Assembly (NCBI RefSeq): GCF_000931935.2
Contig: NZ_AZAC01000078.1
Coordinates: forward strand, 124,001 to 188,000
Length of the DNA stretch: 64,000 nt
Origin: Dethiosulfatarculus sandiegensis
GTDB taxonomy: Bacteria; Desulfobacterota; Desulfarculia; Desulfarculales; Desulfarculaceae
Reading direction: 5' to 3'
Part shown: in pieces, positions 36,612-45,660 of the stretch
Numbering within the stretch: the stretch's first letter is position 1
How the letters are laid out: each line of letters starts with the position of its first letter
Notes under the pieces: generated by a model
What the model saw: the letters and a program-made list of their open reading frames with translations, nothing else
Databases searched by the model: none
What the model was told of the DNA's origin: nothing
Translations under genes and position numbers: made by a program

Positions 36612-37340
36612 TTAATCACTAAATATAACTTGCAAGTCTACTTCTTTATCCCGAAACTCCAATGTGGTTTCAGCGGCCATTTTAATATGCTCGTGCATGA
36701 TCCGGGCCGCCTTATTGGCATCTCGTTCCTTGATGGCCTGCAAAATAGAGGAATGGAACGCAAATCCTTTTTCCATATTCCCGGGTACGGAAATGGCTCT
36801 GCGGGTAAATTTATCCAGAAGATCCCAAATTGTCTGAAGGATCTTAAAAAGCACACTATTGTGAGCAGCCCTTACCAATTGTTGATGAAAAGCCAGGTCA
36901 TTTTTAACAAATTCTTCAAAGTCAAGGTTATCCATGGCCTGTTTTTGCATATTCAGGGCTTCTTCTATTCTTTGTAAATCCTCATCCGTAGCTTTTTTCA
37001 CGGCCAAACGGATGGAAGACTTTTCCGTGATAAGCCTCGCTTCTAAAAATTCCGACAGTATTATGGGGTCTTTTAAAAACCTGCCGGGCAGGCTGGACAT
37101 GAAGTTACTGGCGTCAACCGGCAAAATTTCCGTACCCACCCCCTGTTTAAGGCTGACAAAGCCCAAGGCCGAAAGCCTGAACAGCGCTTCGCGCAAGGTG
37201 ACCCGGCTAACCTTGAATTGTTTGGCCAGCTCATCCTGCGAAGGCAAAGTATCGCCGGGTTTGTATTTTCCCGATGCTATCCAACCATATATAATCTGAT
37301 ACACTTTATCTGAAGCAGTAGTATGTTCGACCGATTCCAT
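36612..37340 (-). CDS. GntR-family (FadR/FCD type) transcriptional regulator
   Basis: 242 residues. N-terminal winged helix-turn-helix GDTLPSQDELAKQFKVSRVTLREALFRL; C-terminal all-helical FCD ligand domain with the metal/acid-contact residues in DLAFHQQLVRAAHN, FHSSILQAI and MHEHI. Such regulators usually repress a neighbouring uptake or catabolic operon until an organic acid binds. Candidate operators overlap both the esterase-TRAP promoter and its own upstream region, which suggests autoregulation and control of that operon. Confidence 0.9.
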   Translation of the reverse strand: MESVEHTTASDKVYQIIYGWIASGKYKPGDTLPSQDELAKQFKVSRVTLREALFRLSALGFVSLKQGVGTEILPVDASNFMSSLPGRFLKDPIILSEFLEARLITEKSSIRLAVKKATDEDLQRIEEALNMQKQAMDNLDFEEFVKNDLAFHQQLVRAAHNSVLFKILQTIWDLLDKFTRRAISVPGNMEKGFAFHSSILQAIKERDANKAARIMHEHIKMAAETTLEFRDKEVDLQVIFSD

Positions 37341-37408
37341 TTATCATTCCAAATATTTACACGTTAAGAAACATTTCAGATTTCTTTCTTTAACAATCTG
37401 GTAAAACA

Positions 37409-37437
37409 TATAATCATTAGTTCTTTATATCAGACAA
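37409..37437 (-). promoter_or_regulatory. Candidate promoter and operator of the GntR gene
   Basis: Minus strand TTGTCT (37437-37432), 17 bases, ATTATA (37414-37409). The operator-like ATAATCATTAG at 37410-37420 overlaps the -10, as expected for autorepression. About 70 bases before the ATG. Confidence 0.45.
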
Positions 37438-37440
37438 CAG

Positions 37441-37917
37441 CTGCAATTACACCACAAATGTGCTTTCCTCCCTGCATTGAGTTATCCGCAGATATTGCAC
37501 TTTTTCAGCTAAAACGCAACCGATAAACCCAACAGACAAACATAGTCATACTATCTTACAAAATTTAAAAAATATCAGTAAAAACCATTTAACCTGACAG
37601 GCAGACCTCAATGGACTTTTAAACCCCTTTAGCTTGCAGAGTAAGCCCTCATTGACTTTGCCAGAGGGCACTTGGCAAAACTACATTTTTATGGGGGTCC
37701 ATTCGAGATACCCAAAGTGCGAAGCTCTTGGGTGTATGTTCATGACCTGCATTCAGACTGTGCTCAAAAAGACTGGTGCGGGCTGTTACCGGTAAGCTGA
37801 AGCGGTATTTCAAACCGCTTGACATTTCGGTTTTTAAAGGCCAAACAATTACCGTAGGATTTTAGTATTTTACAGGCCTTATTAAATCCACCCCCCAAAT
37901 TATAAAAAACTCACGCA
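37441..37917. other. Gap without a gene; two small hairpins
   Basis: No ORF with coding character. AAGCGGT/ACCGCTT at 37800-37806 and 37814-37820 forms a 7-bp hairpin followed by a T-rich plus strand, and an ACCCAA/TTGGGT repeat is near 37710-37736. Their roles are unknown. Confidence 0.4.
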
Positions 37918-38141
37918 TCAACCTGAGTTTTGGGGAAGAAGAACCAGGGAATCCAAACCCAGGGACCACTCCTCACGGGAGGTAAAAACAACCTCCAGCA
38001 CCAGGTTCTTATATTTATCTCTGAGTCCTTTAAAAACCTGGATCCCAGACGGTCCAGTTCGGCCAAGGAGCCCGGTTCATAATCTTCCGGCAACACCACA
38101 CTGACCAGCAAATAAAATAGCGGCCTGTCTTGACCATGCAC
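37918..38141 (-). pseudogene. Frameshifted small ORF downstream of msrA
   Basis: Two consecutive reading frames both look like protein. The first, from a GTG at 38141 (AAGGG upstream), reads VHGQDRPLFYLLVSVVLPED and on to LAELDRL. After about 38045 the sense continues in the next frame as IQVFKGLRDKYKNLVLEVVF to a stop at 37918. A one-base deletion (or two-base insertion) would join them into about 75 residues. No family recognised. A sequencing error is as likely as a real mutation. Confidence 0.4.
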
Positions 38142-38202
38142 AGGCAAACCCTTAGCACAGGCGGTTTGGTCGGCAAAGCAACCTGTCTTAATATTTATAC
38201 AC

Positions 38203-39042
38203 CTAACTGCCCGGTAGCGGGCAGGCGGCCTGTGCACCCTGCTTTTGAGTCAGCTTTGGCACAACGTGCCGTTTTAACTTTCCGGTGAGGTCTTCGGGAA
38301 AAGCCATCAAGGGAAGCTCACGCTCAAGGTCTTCAGCCTTGCCCTGGCCAGCCAGATAACCATTTAAGCGGGCATGGACAGTTGAATCTGTAAATGCCTT
38401 GCTGTTAAGGTATTCCAATGGATAAAGTTCCATGATGTCCCTTATCTGGCGCAGGACATATTTTTGGTGATAATCCTCGGCCCGGTAAAAGGTTTCCAAG
38501 GGCAACAGCTCGGTGTATATCCCGGCCGGGTCTTCGGCGGCGCGTCGGGCCATAAAGTCCCGGGCCTTATGCATCTGCTTTTGGTCATGATAAAAAACCG
38601 CAGAGGCATATTGCCTTTTCCAAGGGCGGGATCTGGGATTGTGTTCCTGCCAAAAGACCTTAAGCAGATCCTCATAGCTTATCTTTTCGGGATCATAGTC
38701 TATTTGGATAGCCTCCATGTGATCGCCCAGGCTGTAATAGGTGGGGTCTTCTTTTTCACCACCAGTGTATCCCACCCTGGTTCTGATCACGCCCTGCATA
38801 CTCCCGAACCGGGAGTCCGGCCCCCAGAATCAACCCAAGGCAAAGGTGGCGGTTTCGAATTCCTTGGACGCCATTTGATCCAGTGGGGCGGGGTGTTTCA
38901 TTCTATCCAGCTTGGCGGGCATAATCTTGTCTCCCTGTACGGCAACCTTCTCCGGACTGTTGGAAAAAACAGCCGGGCCAATTAAGACCGCAAGCAAAGT
39001 CGCCATCAAAAAAGGGCCTGCCTTTACAAAAAAAACTCTCAT
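38203..39042 (-). CDS. msrA: Exported peptide methionine sulfoxide reductase A, selenocysteine form
   Basis: 279 residues if the in-frame TGA at 38830-38832 is read as selenocysteine (position 71). The sequence around it is ATFALG-U-FWGPDSRFG, where ordinary MsrA has GCFWG with catalytic Cys. The frame continues without a break into GVIRTRVGYTGG, SLGDHMEAIQIDYDP and YRAEDYHQKY, the conserved MsrA core. A 7-bp hairpin follows the UGA. The N-terminus from the ATG at 39042 is a signal peptide (MRVFFVKAGPFLMATLLAVLIG), so the enzyme acts in the periplasm; GTG at 39060 is an alternative start. It reduces Met-S-sulfoxide in damaged proteins. Standard gene calling gives two broken ORFs. Confidence 0.85.
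38800..38816 (-). promoter_or_regulatory. SECIS-like hairpin of msrA
   Basis: Minus strand ACTCCCG-GTT-CGGGAGT: a perfect 7-bp stem with loop GUU. It starts 13 bases after the UGA, and the loop begins 20 bases after it. The bacterial SECIS model asks for a hairpin with a G in the first loop positions about 16-37 bases downstream of the UGA, which this satisfies. Confidence 0.72.
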
Positions 39043-39227
39043 CAGAGTTGCTGTCTCCACTCTCCCTCTTAAAAATAATAAGTCCTGTTATCAAAAAGAA
39101 CAAGTTGGAGAGTAGTGTTTAATTTGAAAGGCTTATTCAAAAAGGATGTTGTTCGGACAGGTTTGAAATTAGAGTGCAAATCAGGACATACCTTAACGAG
39201 ATATACGGTTAAGGCGCTCTAAATGAA

Positions 39228-39260
39228 CAAAGGCCTTTGCCTTTAAGGCAAAAGCCTTTG
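39228..39260. other. Long hairpin between msrA and the propeller gene
   Basis: CAAAGGCCTTTGCC pairs with GGCAAAAGCCTTTG with one mismatch around a 5-base loop. A second small stem CCCCT/AGGGG lies at 39264-39268 and 39274-39278. It lies downstream of the 39327-40700 gene (minus) and may help end its transcript; no T-run is present. A C-rich tract at about 39292-39308 follows. Confidence 0.5.
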
Positions 39261-39326
39261 CGTCCCCTGGTTTAGGGGGCCTTATGGGATTTCCCCCCCC
39301 ACCCCCCTGATCCAAATCACGCTTAC

Positions 39327-40700
39327 TCAGGCGGTCTTGCTTGCTGTGAGGCGATAAATTGCGCCATGGGTGGCATCAGCTCTTTTACCGGTGGTCACGC
39401 CTGAGCCAAAATACATATCCCCACCGGCAGTGGCTGTCTTCCCGGCCCATTGCCCCACTCCCTCCAGGAACAGAACCTGCTTTAGGACAATGTCATCGCC
39501 TTGCCTCTGGGCCTCGTAAAACGCGGTATTGCCCTTTTCCATATCCAGGGCGTTAAAGATCATGCAGCCAGTGTCCGGGTGAATGCCCGGTTCGCCCAAA
39601 CCGGTCTCCACATGGTCGACCGATCCGGAAGGCTTCTCATATTTACATTCTTTCCATTGGTTCAGATTATCAAAATCAGCCCAATAAACCCGGCCATTGC
39701 CCACGGTCATATAGGCGACCTCTTCGTTGGGGTCCAAGCGCAAAAGCCCCCAATCATCGAAATCAGCCACCTTTTCAGTGGACCCGTCCGGGTTTACTTT
39801 ATGGATCATGCTCCGGCCGTAAGTGGCGCTTGAGATGAGGGTGGTTCCCTTGTTTTCTCCCTCTGATATAACGCCCATTCCAGTGGGGAAGCGCATATCC
39901 TCGGGCGCGGCAAAGGTCTCCCAGTCTCCGGCCTGTTCATTGTATTTGATCACCACACCGGGATGGTCACGGTTACCGAATCCCATGAACTGCTCGCCGG
40001 TTTCAGGGCTCTTGTAGGCATAACCCCAGTTCAGTTGCTTATAAGAATGGGGATTCAGATGGCTGTAATCGTGCTTGACCCAGGGTCCGTCCGGAGAATC
40101 GGCAGTATAGTCGATCATGCCGCCGTTGGATTCGGGCACCAGGTGGAATCCGTCGCCAAAACTGAAGCCGTAATGACCGCTTTCCGCCTGCTCGGGAAGC
40201 TGGGAGCGTTTTTCCACCCCTTGATCCTGGCTGTAGGACCATATTGGAGTCTCATCTATGCCGTTTCTGGTGATGGCGCTGATTATCAGCTCGCCGTTGT
40301 GCTCAAACATGGCCATGGGCGCGCGGTCCACCTCGCCAACTTTAACCACATTGTAATCATACTCACCGGGTTGGGCGGAATTCACCCTGCTCACCTGACC
40401 GGTTCCGCCGGCCTCATCAGACTGGCGGGTCCTGGAGCTGTAGGAACTTCCCTGCGAAAGCAGAGGGGAGTTATAGTGATCACTCAAAAAAGGACTCTTG
40501 ACATAGCCATAAGGAGAAGCGCCCAGGTAACTGGAACCGCTCATATTCTTAAGGCTGCCCCTCTGTAGCAAGGGGGAGTCTGAGGTCATGGTCTTGGCCC
40601 GCAAATAATCCTGAAAGGAAAGACCGCTGCTCCTCCGCCCGGTTTTAGTGGTGGAAGAGTAAACGTTAGAGGTCAAATCATTACTTAAGGGGGTAAACAC
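39327..40700 (-). CDS. Beta-propeller protein with serine-rich N-terminal repeats
   Basis: 457 residues, GTG start with CAGGAGAG five bases upstream. No signal peptide or membrane helix. Residues 1-100 are low-complexity and Ser/Tyr/Gly-rich with a repeated SPLL-x2-GS element (SPLLQRGS, SPLLSQGS). The rest looks like repeated beta blades (VDRAPMAMFEHNGELIIS, YAYKSPETGEQFMGFGNRD, GRVYWADFDNLNQW, TATAGGDMYFGSGVTTG). No known family or catalytic residue was recognised. The N-terminus might be a secretion or assembly tail; that is a guess. Confidence 0.7.
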   Translation of the reverse strand: MFTPLSNDLTSNVYSSTTKTGRRSSGLSFQDYLRAKTMTSDSPLLQRGSLKNMSGSSYLGASPYGYVKSPFLSDHYNSPLLSQGSSYSSRTRQSDEAGGTGQVSRVNSAQPGEYDYNVVKVGEVDRAPMAMFEHNGELIISAITRNGIDETPIWSYSQDQGVEKRSQLPEQAESGHYGFSFGDGFHLVPESNGGMIDYTADSPDGPWVKHDYSHLNPHSYKQLNWGYAYKSPETGEQFMGFGNRDHPGVVIKYNEQAGDWETFAAPEDMRFPTGMGVISEGENKGTTLISSATYGRSMIHKVNPDGSTEKVADFDDWGLLRLDPNEEVAYMTVGNGRVYWADFDNLNQWKECKYEKPSGSVDHVETGLGEPGIHPDTGCMIFNALDMEKGNTAFYEAQRQGDDIVLKQVLFLEGVGQWAGKTATAGGDMYFGSGVTTGKRADATHGAIYRLTASKTA

Positions 40701-41003
40701 TAGTCTCTCCTGGGAAAATTCTTACTTCGCCGACAATTCGAGTTATTAACAAGCAAATACCTTGCCATTTATATAATTTCTATTTTCGGCTTTTGCTTCA
40801 ATATGTTATAAAGAACTTCCTCGTAGGTTCAAATCCAAAGCGGTAATTATTTCCCGTAAACAGGGCACGATTTGCAATGCGCAAATCCGGTGAGCATTCT
40901 GATATGACTATTATTCAAAATCTTAAAGAAGCTGAACGGGCCCAAAGACTGTTACAGCGGTTAACCGTGAGTTATTGATTCGTTCTAAGGGGAGGACAGA
41001 ACC
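40701..41003. other. Gap between divergent genes; short ORF remnant
   Basis: The left half is AT-rich and should hold promoters. From 40878 to 40979 there is an open frame for 33 residues (with EAERAQRLLQRL) but no ribosome site. A 7-bp hairpin GATTTGC/GCAAATC is at 40869-40887. AGGGGAGGAC at 40988-40997 is the ribosome site of the next gene. Confidence 0.45.
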
Positions 41004-44000
41004 ATGAGCTCTTTACCTCTGGCTCTGGGAGAAGTGAAAACCAAGCTGAAAGCGGCCTTTAAAAAGCCCATTGATCCGGCTTTTCCATTACTTCTCCTTT
41101 TAATGATGGCCGGGCTTGGCCTGCGCTGGTGGGGGGTCAACTGGGAACGTTTTCACCCGGACGAGTGGACCGCTTATATAATTCACTACCTGGACAAAGG
41201 ACATTGGTTTTTTCCCCATGAAGAAATTTGGCACCAGGCCTTTTTTGGGCTCGCCGCTTTGTGTTATTCAGCCACCAACTGGTGCTACACCTTTTTCCTC
41301 AAACTACTTGGGCCTCCGGATGCCCTGGGAGTCCAGCTAAACGTACTTTTATTCGGCAGGGTCTTCTCCGGCATTTTGAGCTCGGTAAACGTGCTGGCAG
41401 GATATGGCCTGGCCAAATCGGTAAGCGATTCAAAGCCCACGGCCCTGGTTGTAGCTGCCCTGATCGCCTTTTCCCCCCTTTTGGTGGGGCAAAGCCATTA
41501 CCTTACAGTCGATGCCTCCCTCCCCCTGATCATTACCCTGGCGCTTTGGTGCGCCGTAAAAATCTGTAAAGGGGCAAGCCTTGGCCAATACATCCTGGCT
41601 GGTCTGACCTTTGGCCTGGCTGTAACCACCAAATCAAACGCACTGATTATTTTGCCTACATTCCTCCTGGCCCACTTTTTTGCCGCCAGGGAAAACCGGC
41701 CCGGCTGGACCAGGTGGGGCCTGGGCCAACCAGCCTGTTTCTTAAGCGGAAGCATCCTTGGCCTTATCATGGGCTACCCCGGCTTTTTGGTGAACGGCAC
41801 GGATATCATTAACAGGTACCTGTATTTGTTCACCAAATATACGAAACCAAGGTTTTCCGAATATGATTCCTGGCTGGACAGCCCCCTGGCCGACCGTCTG
41901 GGCTGGTCTTTGGGAACCATGGATCAGGCCATTGGCCTGGTCATGATTGCCCTGGCCCTTATCGGTCTGGCCCTGGCCGTCTGGAAAAAGAAGAAAACCA
42001 TACTGGTGTTAGGCTCCTACCCGATGATTTTCTATCTGGCCTATCTTTTAATAGCCAACCGGTTGGGAGAAAGGGATCACACCTCCCTGGTCCCGCCCCT
42101 GGCCTGCCTGGCAGGCTGGTGCCTTTATTATCTGGCTCAAAAATGGCTGCCCAGGCCGGGTTTAAGGGCAATGGCGATTTGCCTGACCGGCGGAGCCCTG
42201 GCCCTGGTCTCAGGCCTCAAGGCGGCCGAGGTGAGTTACATTTATTGGCAGGACGACACCAGGGTGCAGGCCACCCAATGGATCAACCACACCCTGCCCT
42301 TGGATGCAACAGTCTTTGTGGGCAGATACGGCCCGGAAGATCTTACCCGCAAACGGGGCAACCTGGGAAACATACGAAACTTAAAACCCGGCCAATACAT
42401 AAGCCAAAAGAACTACGCAGTTTACTCATCTTTGGGCGAAGCGGCTCATTTCCACTGGTTCACCGGCAACACCTACACGCCAAGGGGTGAGGTGGCCAAG
42501 ATGATCCCCCGCGACATGGAGTTGATCAAGGAATTTGATCTAAAGACTCCGGATGACTGGCGCAAACTGCCCGGCAAAAGGCCCTTTCCCATTTTTGTAA
42601 GCCCTCTTATACGGGTCTATTCCACTTTGCCGCCCAAACAGATAACCCATCCCTTTCCCATTGGACATCCGTCACAACTAACCAATGACAAATACCTTTT
42701 TGCCGAGACCAATAACCCCGACTACAGCCAGAACAACTCTTTAGTCATAACCGGCCAAACTAAAAAGGCCGAAAGGGTGCTGAGGCCTTCGGAGCCATTG
42801 GAAGAAGTCCTGGTCGAGCTTACCCATCTGGGTGAGCATCCGGTTGAGGTCCATTTTGACCAGGGGCCCTTAACAGGAGCAAGCTTTCTCCTCCATCCCG
42901 GCCAGGTAAGGCGAGAATTCATAAATCCCATGTGCTGGCCACCTCAGATGGAAAGGGTGTATCCCTTTGCAATCCAACTCGGCATGGTTCAGCCCGTGAT
43001 GATGAACCTTGTCTCAGATCCCCTTTTCCTGGGGCTCAAGGCCTTGGAAATGGGGAGCTATGCCAAAGCCGAGGCCATTTTGACCAAAGCAGCCCAAAGG
43101 CATAAAAAAACCGTCTTCCCGGAGGCCCTTAAGGCAAGCGCTCTTTTTGCCATGGGCAAGGTGGACCAGGCCGCTGAAATATTGGGACGACTTGACAAAG
43201 ACCTCATGCAGATAGAAAAATTGGCATTTTCACCAGACCGGGGCTCCGAGTGGCTGAAAAACCTAACCGCCTGGACCGGCCATTACCCCTCCCTTTTGTT
43301 GAACGGCCTCACCAGACAATACCGTATCAGCCCCTATGTCCTGGATGAGCCGGATAAAATCCATTTTAAAGGAGAAGGTTACACTGCCTCTTCCCAGCTG
43401 AACAAAGAAAAAAACAAGCATGTACTCAAGGTGTGGCTGGCTGACGTTTTCCCGGCTTTACCGCTTAAAGCCAAACTCACCCTTGCCTGGCATCAATCCC
43501 AGACAGATTTGACGGACGATAAGATCACTCTGGAGCTGATAAGGCATAATCAAAAAGGAATTTTTACCGAAAAAGCTCAGCTGATAACCGACCCCGGACA
43601 AATGAGGGGCGCCAGGGGCAAAGGGGAATACAGCCTCAACCTGGAGCCAAGGGAATTCGGAACCCGTTGGGAGGTGAGGCTCACAGTGCCCGCCCATTTG
43701 CAGGTCACCCTCAAACAAATAAGCATGGAAGCAAGCCCCAGGGATGCATTCATGCGTTCCGCCCGCTGGGTTTTGCTGGCCCGGGGCGCAACCTGGCTGA
43801 AGCAGGGGAAAACCGCCGAAGCGGCTGAATTGTTGAACCGACTGGCGGAAATAAACCCCGGCTTCCTTCCCGCACTTGAACCACAGGTTGAGGCGCTAGT
43901 GGCTTTGGGGCAGAATCAAAAAGCCCTGGCCAGACTGGAACAGGCCAGACCCCTTTTGGCCTCACGCATGAAAAAACTGAAATGGGCCATTAACATAGCA

Positions 44001-44495
44001 AGCAAATTCAGGCCCAATCAGACATTGACCAGCCTTAAAAGAGAGTGGCAACGCATCAACCCCGCACTAAAGACATCCCGGTTTGAAGAGGGCCTTTCCC
44101 TGATCAAAACAAAATTAAGCCGAAAAAAAATCAAACCCGGTGAAACAACCAACCTCACCCTGGTGTGGAAGGCCGAAGAAACCCCGCCCGCCAACTACTG
44201 CATGGTGGTGCATGTAAAGGGCCCAAAGGGGTTCTATGTGTTTGACCATCACCTGCCCCTTAAAATGCGGGCCTTTAACCGGCTAGCCAAGGGTCAGGTG
44301 GTGGTTGATAAGCACCCCCTGCTTATGCCGAAAAACGCCCCCCAGGGAACTTATCAGGTCAGGGTGGGGCTTATGCGCCAAGGCGCCGAAGAAAGACGCA
44401 TCAAGCTGGTGCCTGAGAAAAGGCTTGAGATCATGGAAGGCGCGGGCCAAGGTAAAGATTACTTTGTGGCAGGTTCACTGGAAGTCGCCCCATGA
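41004..44495 (+). CDS. Very large GT-C glycosyltransferase with C-terminal TPR/beta modules
   Basis: 1163 residues. The first roughly 430 residues contain 10-12 membrane helices and the GT-C catalytic motif FHPDEW (HPDE at 51-54) in the first periplasmic loop. The rest is outside the membrane: a mixed domain, a helical part with TPR-like pairs (SYAKAEAILTKAAQRHKK, QGKTAEAAELLNRLAEINPG, QNQKALARLEQARPLL) and a C-terminal beta domain (TTNLTLVWKAEETPPANYCM). Such a tail is not usual for GT-C enzymes. The stop overlaps the next start (ATGA). Donor and acceptor unknown. Confidence 0.78.
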   Translation: MSSLPLALGEVKTKLKAAFKKPIDPAFPLLLLLMMAGLGLRWWGVNWERFHPDEWTAYIIHYLDKGHWFFPHEEIWHQAFFGLAALCYSATNWCYTFFLKLLGPPDALGVQLNVLLFGRVFSGILSSVNVLAGYGLAKSVSDSKPTALVVAALIAFSPLLVGQSHYLTVDASLPLIITLALWCAVKICKGASLGQYILAGLTFGLAVTTKSNALIILPTFLLAHFFAARENRPGWTRWGLGQPACFLSGSILGLIMGYPGFLVNGTDIINRYLYLFTKYTKPRFSEYDSWLDSPLADRLGWSLGTMDQAIGLVMIALALIGLALAVWKKKKTILVLGSYPMIFYLAYLLIANRLGERDHTSLVPPLACLAGWCLYYLAQKWLPRPGLRAMAICLTGGALALVSGLKAAEVSYIYWQDDTRVQATQWINHTLPLDATVFVGRYGPEDLTRKRGNLGNIRNLKPGQYISQKNYAVYSSLGEAAHFHWFTGNTYTPRGEVAKMIPRDMELIKEFDLKTPDDWRKLPGKRPFPIFVSPLIRVYSTLPPKQITHPFPIGHPSQLTNDKYLFAETNNPDYSQNNSLVITGQTKKAERVLRPSEPLEEVLVELTHLGEHPVEVHFDQGPLTGASFLLHPGQVRREFINPMCWPPQMERVYPFAIQLGMVQPVMMNLVSDPLFLGLKALEMGSYAKAEAILTKAAQRHKKTVFPEALKASALFAMGKVDQAAEILGRLDKDLMQIEKLAFSPDRGSEWLKNLTAWTGHYPSLLLNGLTRQYRISPYVLDEPDKIHFKGEGYTASSQLNKEKNKHVLKVWLADVFPALPLKAKLTLAWHQSQTDLTDDKITLELIRHNQKGIFTEKAQLITDPGQMRGARGKGEYSLNLEPREFGTRWEVRLTVPAHLQVTLKQISMEASPRDAFMRSARWVLLARGATWLKQGKTAEAAELLNRLAEINPGFLPALEPQVEALVALGQNQKALARLEQARPLLASRMKKLKWAINIASKFRPNQTLTSLKREWQRINPALKTSRFEEGLSLIKTKLSRKKIKPGETTNLTLVWKAEETPPANYCMVVHVKGPKGFYVFDHHLPLKMRAFNRLAKGQVVVDKHPLLMPKNAPQGTYQVRVGLMRQGAEERRIKLVPEKRLEIMEGAGQGKDYFVAGSLEVAP

Positions 44496-45544
44496 ACCTG
44501 CCCACTTCCGATAAAACCAACGGCATCAGCTGGGGCTTTTTGCTGCGTCTGTTTTTGGGTCTGGGCCTTTTGGGGCTGGTGCTCTTTAAACTGGATCTGA
44601 AGGCTCTCTTCGAGCAGGTCAAAAACCTGCCCCTTTGGATGGGTTTGGCCATTTTAGGGATCAGTGCTTTCATGCAAATGGCCTATGCCTGGCTCACCAG
44701 CCAAATCCTGAAGCCCATGGGAAAAATCTCTTGGGAAAAGGCCCTTAAACTGAACCTGGGCACCCTGGCCATGGGTTATATGCTGCCCGCCCGGCTTGGG
44801 GTGCTGGCGGGAAGGCCCCTTTTGTTGAGAGAAAGTCTGACACCCCGCCCGGGCTTGGCCCAGGCAGGCGGGGTGATGCTGCTTGAACTTCTGCCGGAAT
44901 GCCTGCGGTTCGCCCTGGTGGGCCTGATCGGGCTTTTGCTTTTGTCGCCTGTGTTGCCCCTGGAATTAGAGGCGCTGATCTGGACCTCCATAGCTTCCTA
45001 TTGGGCTTTTTGTATTCTGGTTGTCCTGGCTGCCTTAAGTAAAAACAGCCAAGTCCTGACTTCCCGGCTAATGGAAAAGACCCTGGCTCTTTTCCGGCTT
45101 GCCCGCATCGGCCCGGTTAAAAAACTTAGCCTAAAAATCTTGGATATCATGCAAAAGGCGCAAACCGGCGCCAAGGCCCTGGCTCGGGACAGGAAGAGGT
45201 TTTTGCTGTGCGCCCTGGGTCTGATATTGAAAAACCTCTTGCCCCAGGCATTGCAGATTTGGCTTTTGCTGAGTCTGCAACCGGTTGAATTGCCCTGGTG
45301 GGTGTATATAGTATTGCCTTCTCTGGCCTATTCGGTGAGCGTACTTCCGATCAGCCTTTCCGGAATCGGGCTGGCCGAAGGTGCGGGTGTGCTTTTTTTA
45401 AATTCCCTGGGAGTCTCCTTTGAGGCGGGGCTCATGACCATGCTCCTGGATCGGATGGCGGGAGTATATCTGCCGGTAATAATTGGCAGTCTTTTGCTGC
45501 CCTCCTTTGGCCTCAAGCCAAGAGGAAAGGTTACTTCCGCCTGA
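44492..45544 (+). CDS. LPG synthase transmembrane-type (UPF0104/AglD-like) protein
   Basis: 350 residues with about eight helices and an ATGA overlap with the gene before. The C-terminal signature LPISLSGIGLAEGAGVLFL is the conserved P-x-S-x-G-G/S-x-G-x-x-E block of the MprF/AglD N-terminal family. Members without a catalytic domain move lipids or assist glycan transfer. Given the GT-C partner it may flip or position the lipid-linked donor; this is inference. Confidence 0.82.
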   Translation: MNLPTSDKTNGISWGFLLRLFLGLGLLGLVLFKLDLKALFEQVKNLPLWMGLAILGISAFMQMAYAWLTSQILKPMGKISWEKALKLNLGTLAMGYMLPARLGVLAGRPLLLRESLTPRPGLAQAGGVMLLELLPECLRFALVGLIGLLLLSPVLPLELEALIWTSIASYWAFCILVVLAALSKNSQVLTSRLMEKTLALFRLARIGPVKKLSLKILDIMQKAQTGAKALARDRKRFLLCALGLILKNLLPQALQIWLLLSLQPVELPWWVYIVLPSLAYSVSVLPISLSGIGLAEGAGVLFLNSLGVSFEAGLMTMLLDRMAGVYLPVIIGSLLLPSFGLKPRGKVTSA

Positions 45545-45660
45545 CGAAAATGCAACTGGCAACTCTGTGTTTTAGTTGTATAAACCTCTTTCCATATGCT
45601 AGATTAACATCCGAAGGCGGACCTTTTTACGGCCCAGGGGAATCATATCTGGATAAGACG

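Noticed and set aside
39292..39308. C-rich homopolymer tract as a phase-variation switch
   Set aside because: It lies outside any coding region and not in a recognisable promoter.
40820..40845. GGTTCAAATCC resembling a tRNA T-loop
   Set aside because: No matching T-stem, anticodon arm or acceptor stem around it.
40861..40979. Possible c-di-GMP-type riboswitch (CAGGGCACG...GCAAATCCGG) or a 33-residue gene
   Set aside because: The conserved paired elements of the riboswitch are absent, and the ORF has no ribosome site; kept only as a note on the gap.
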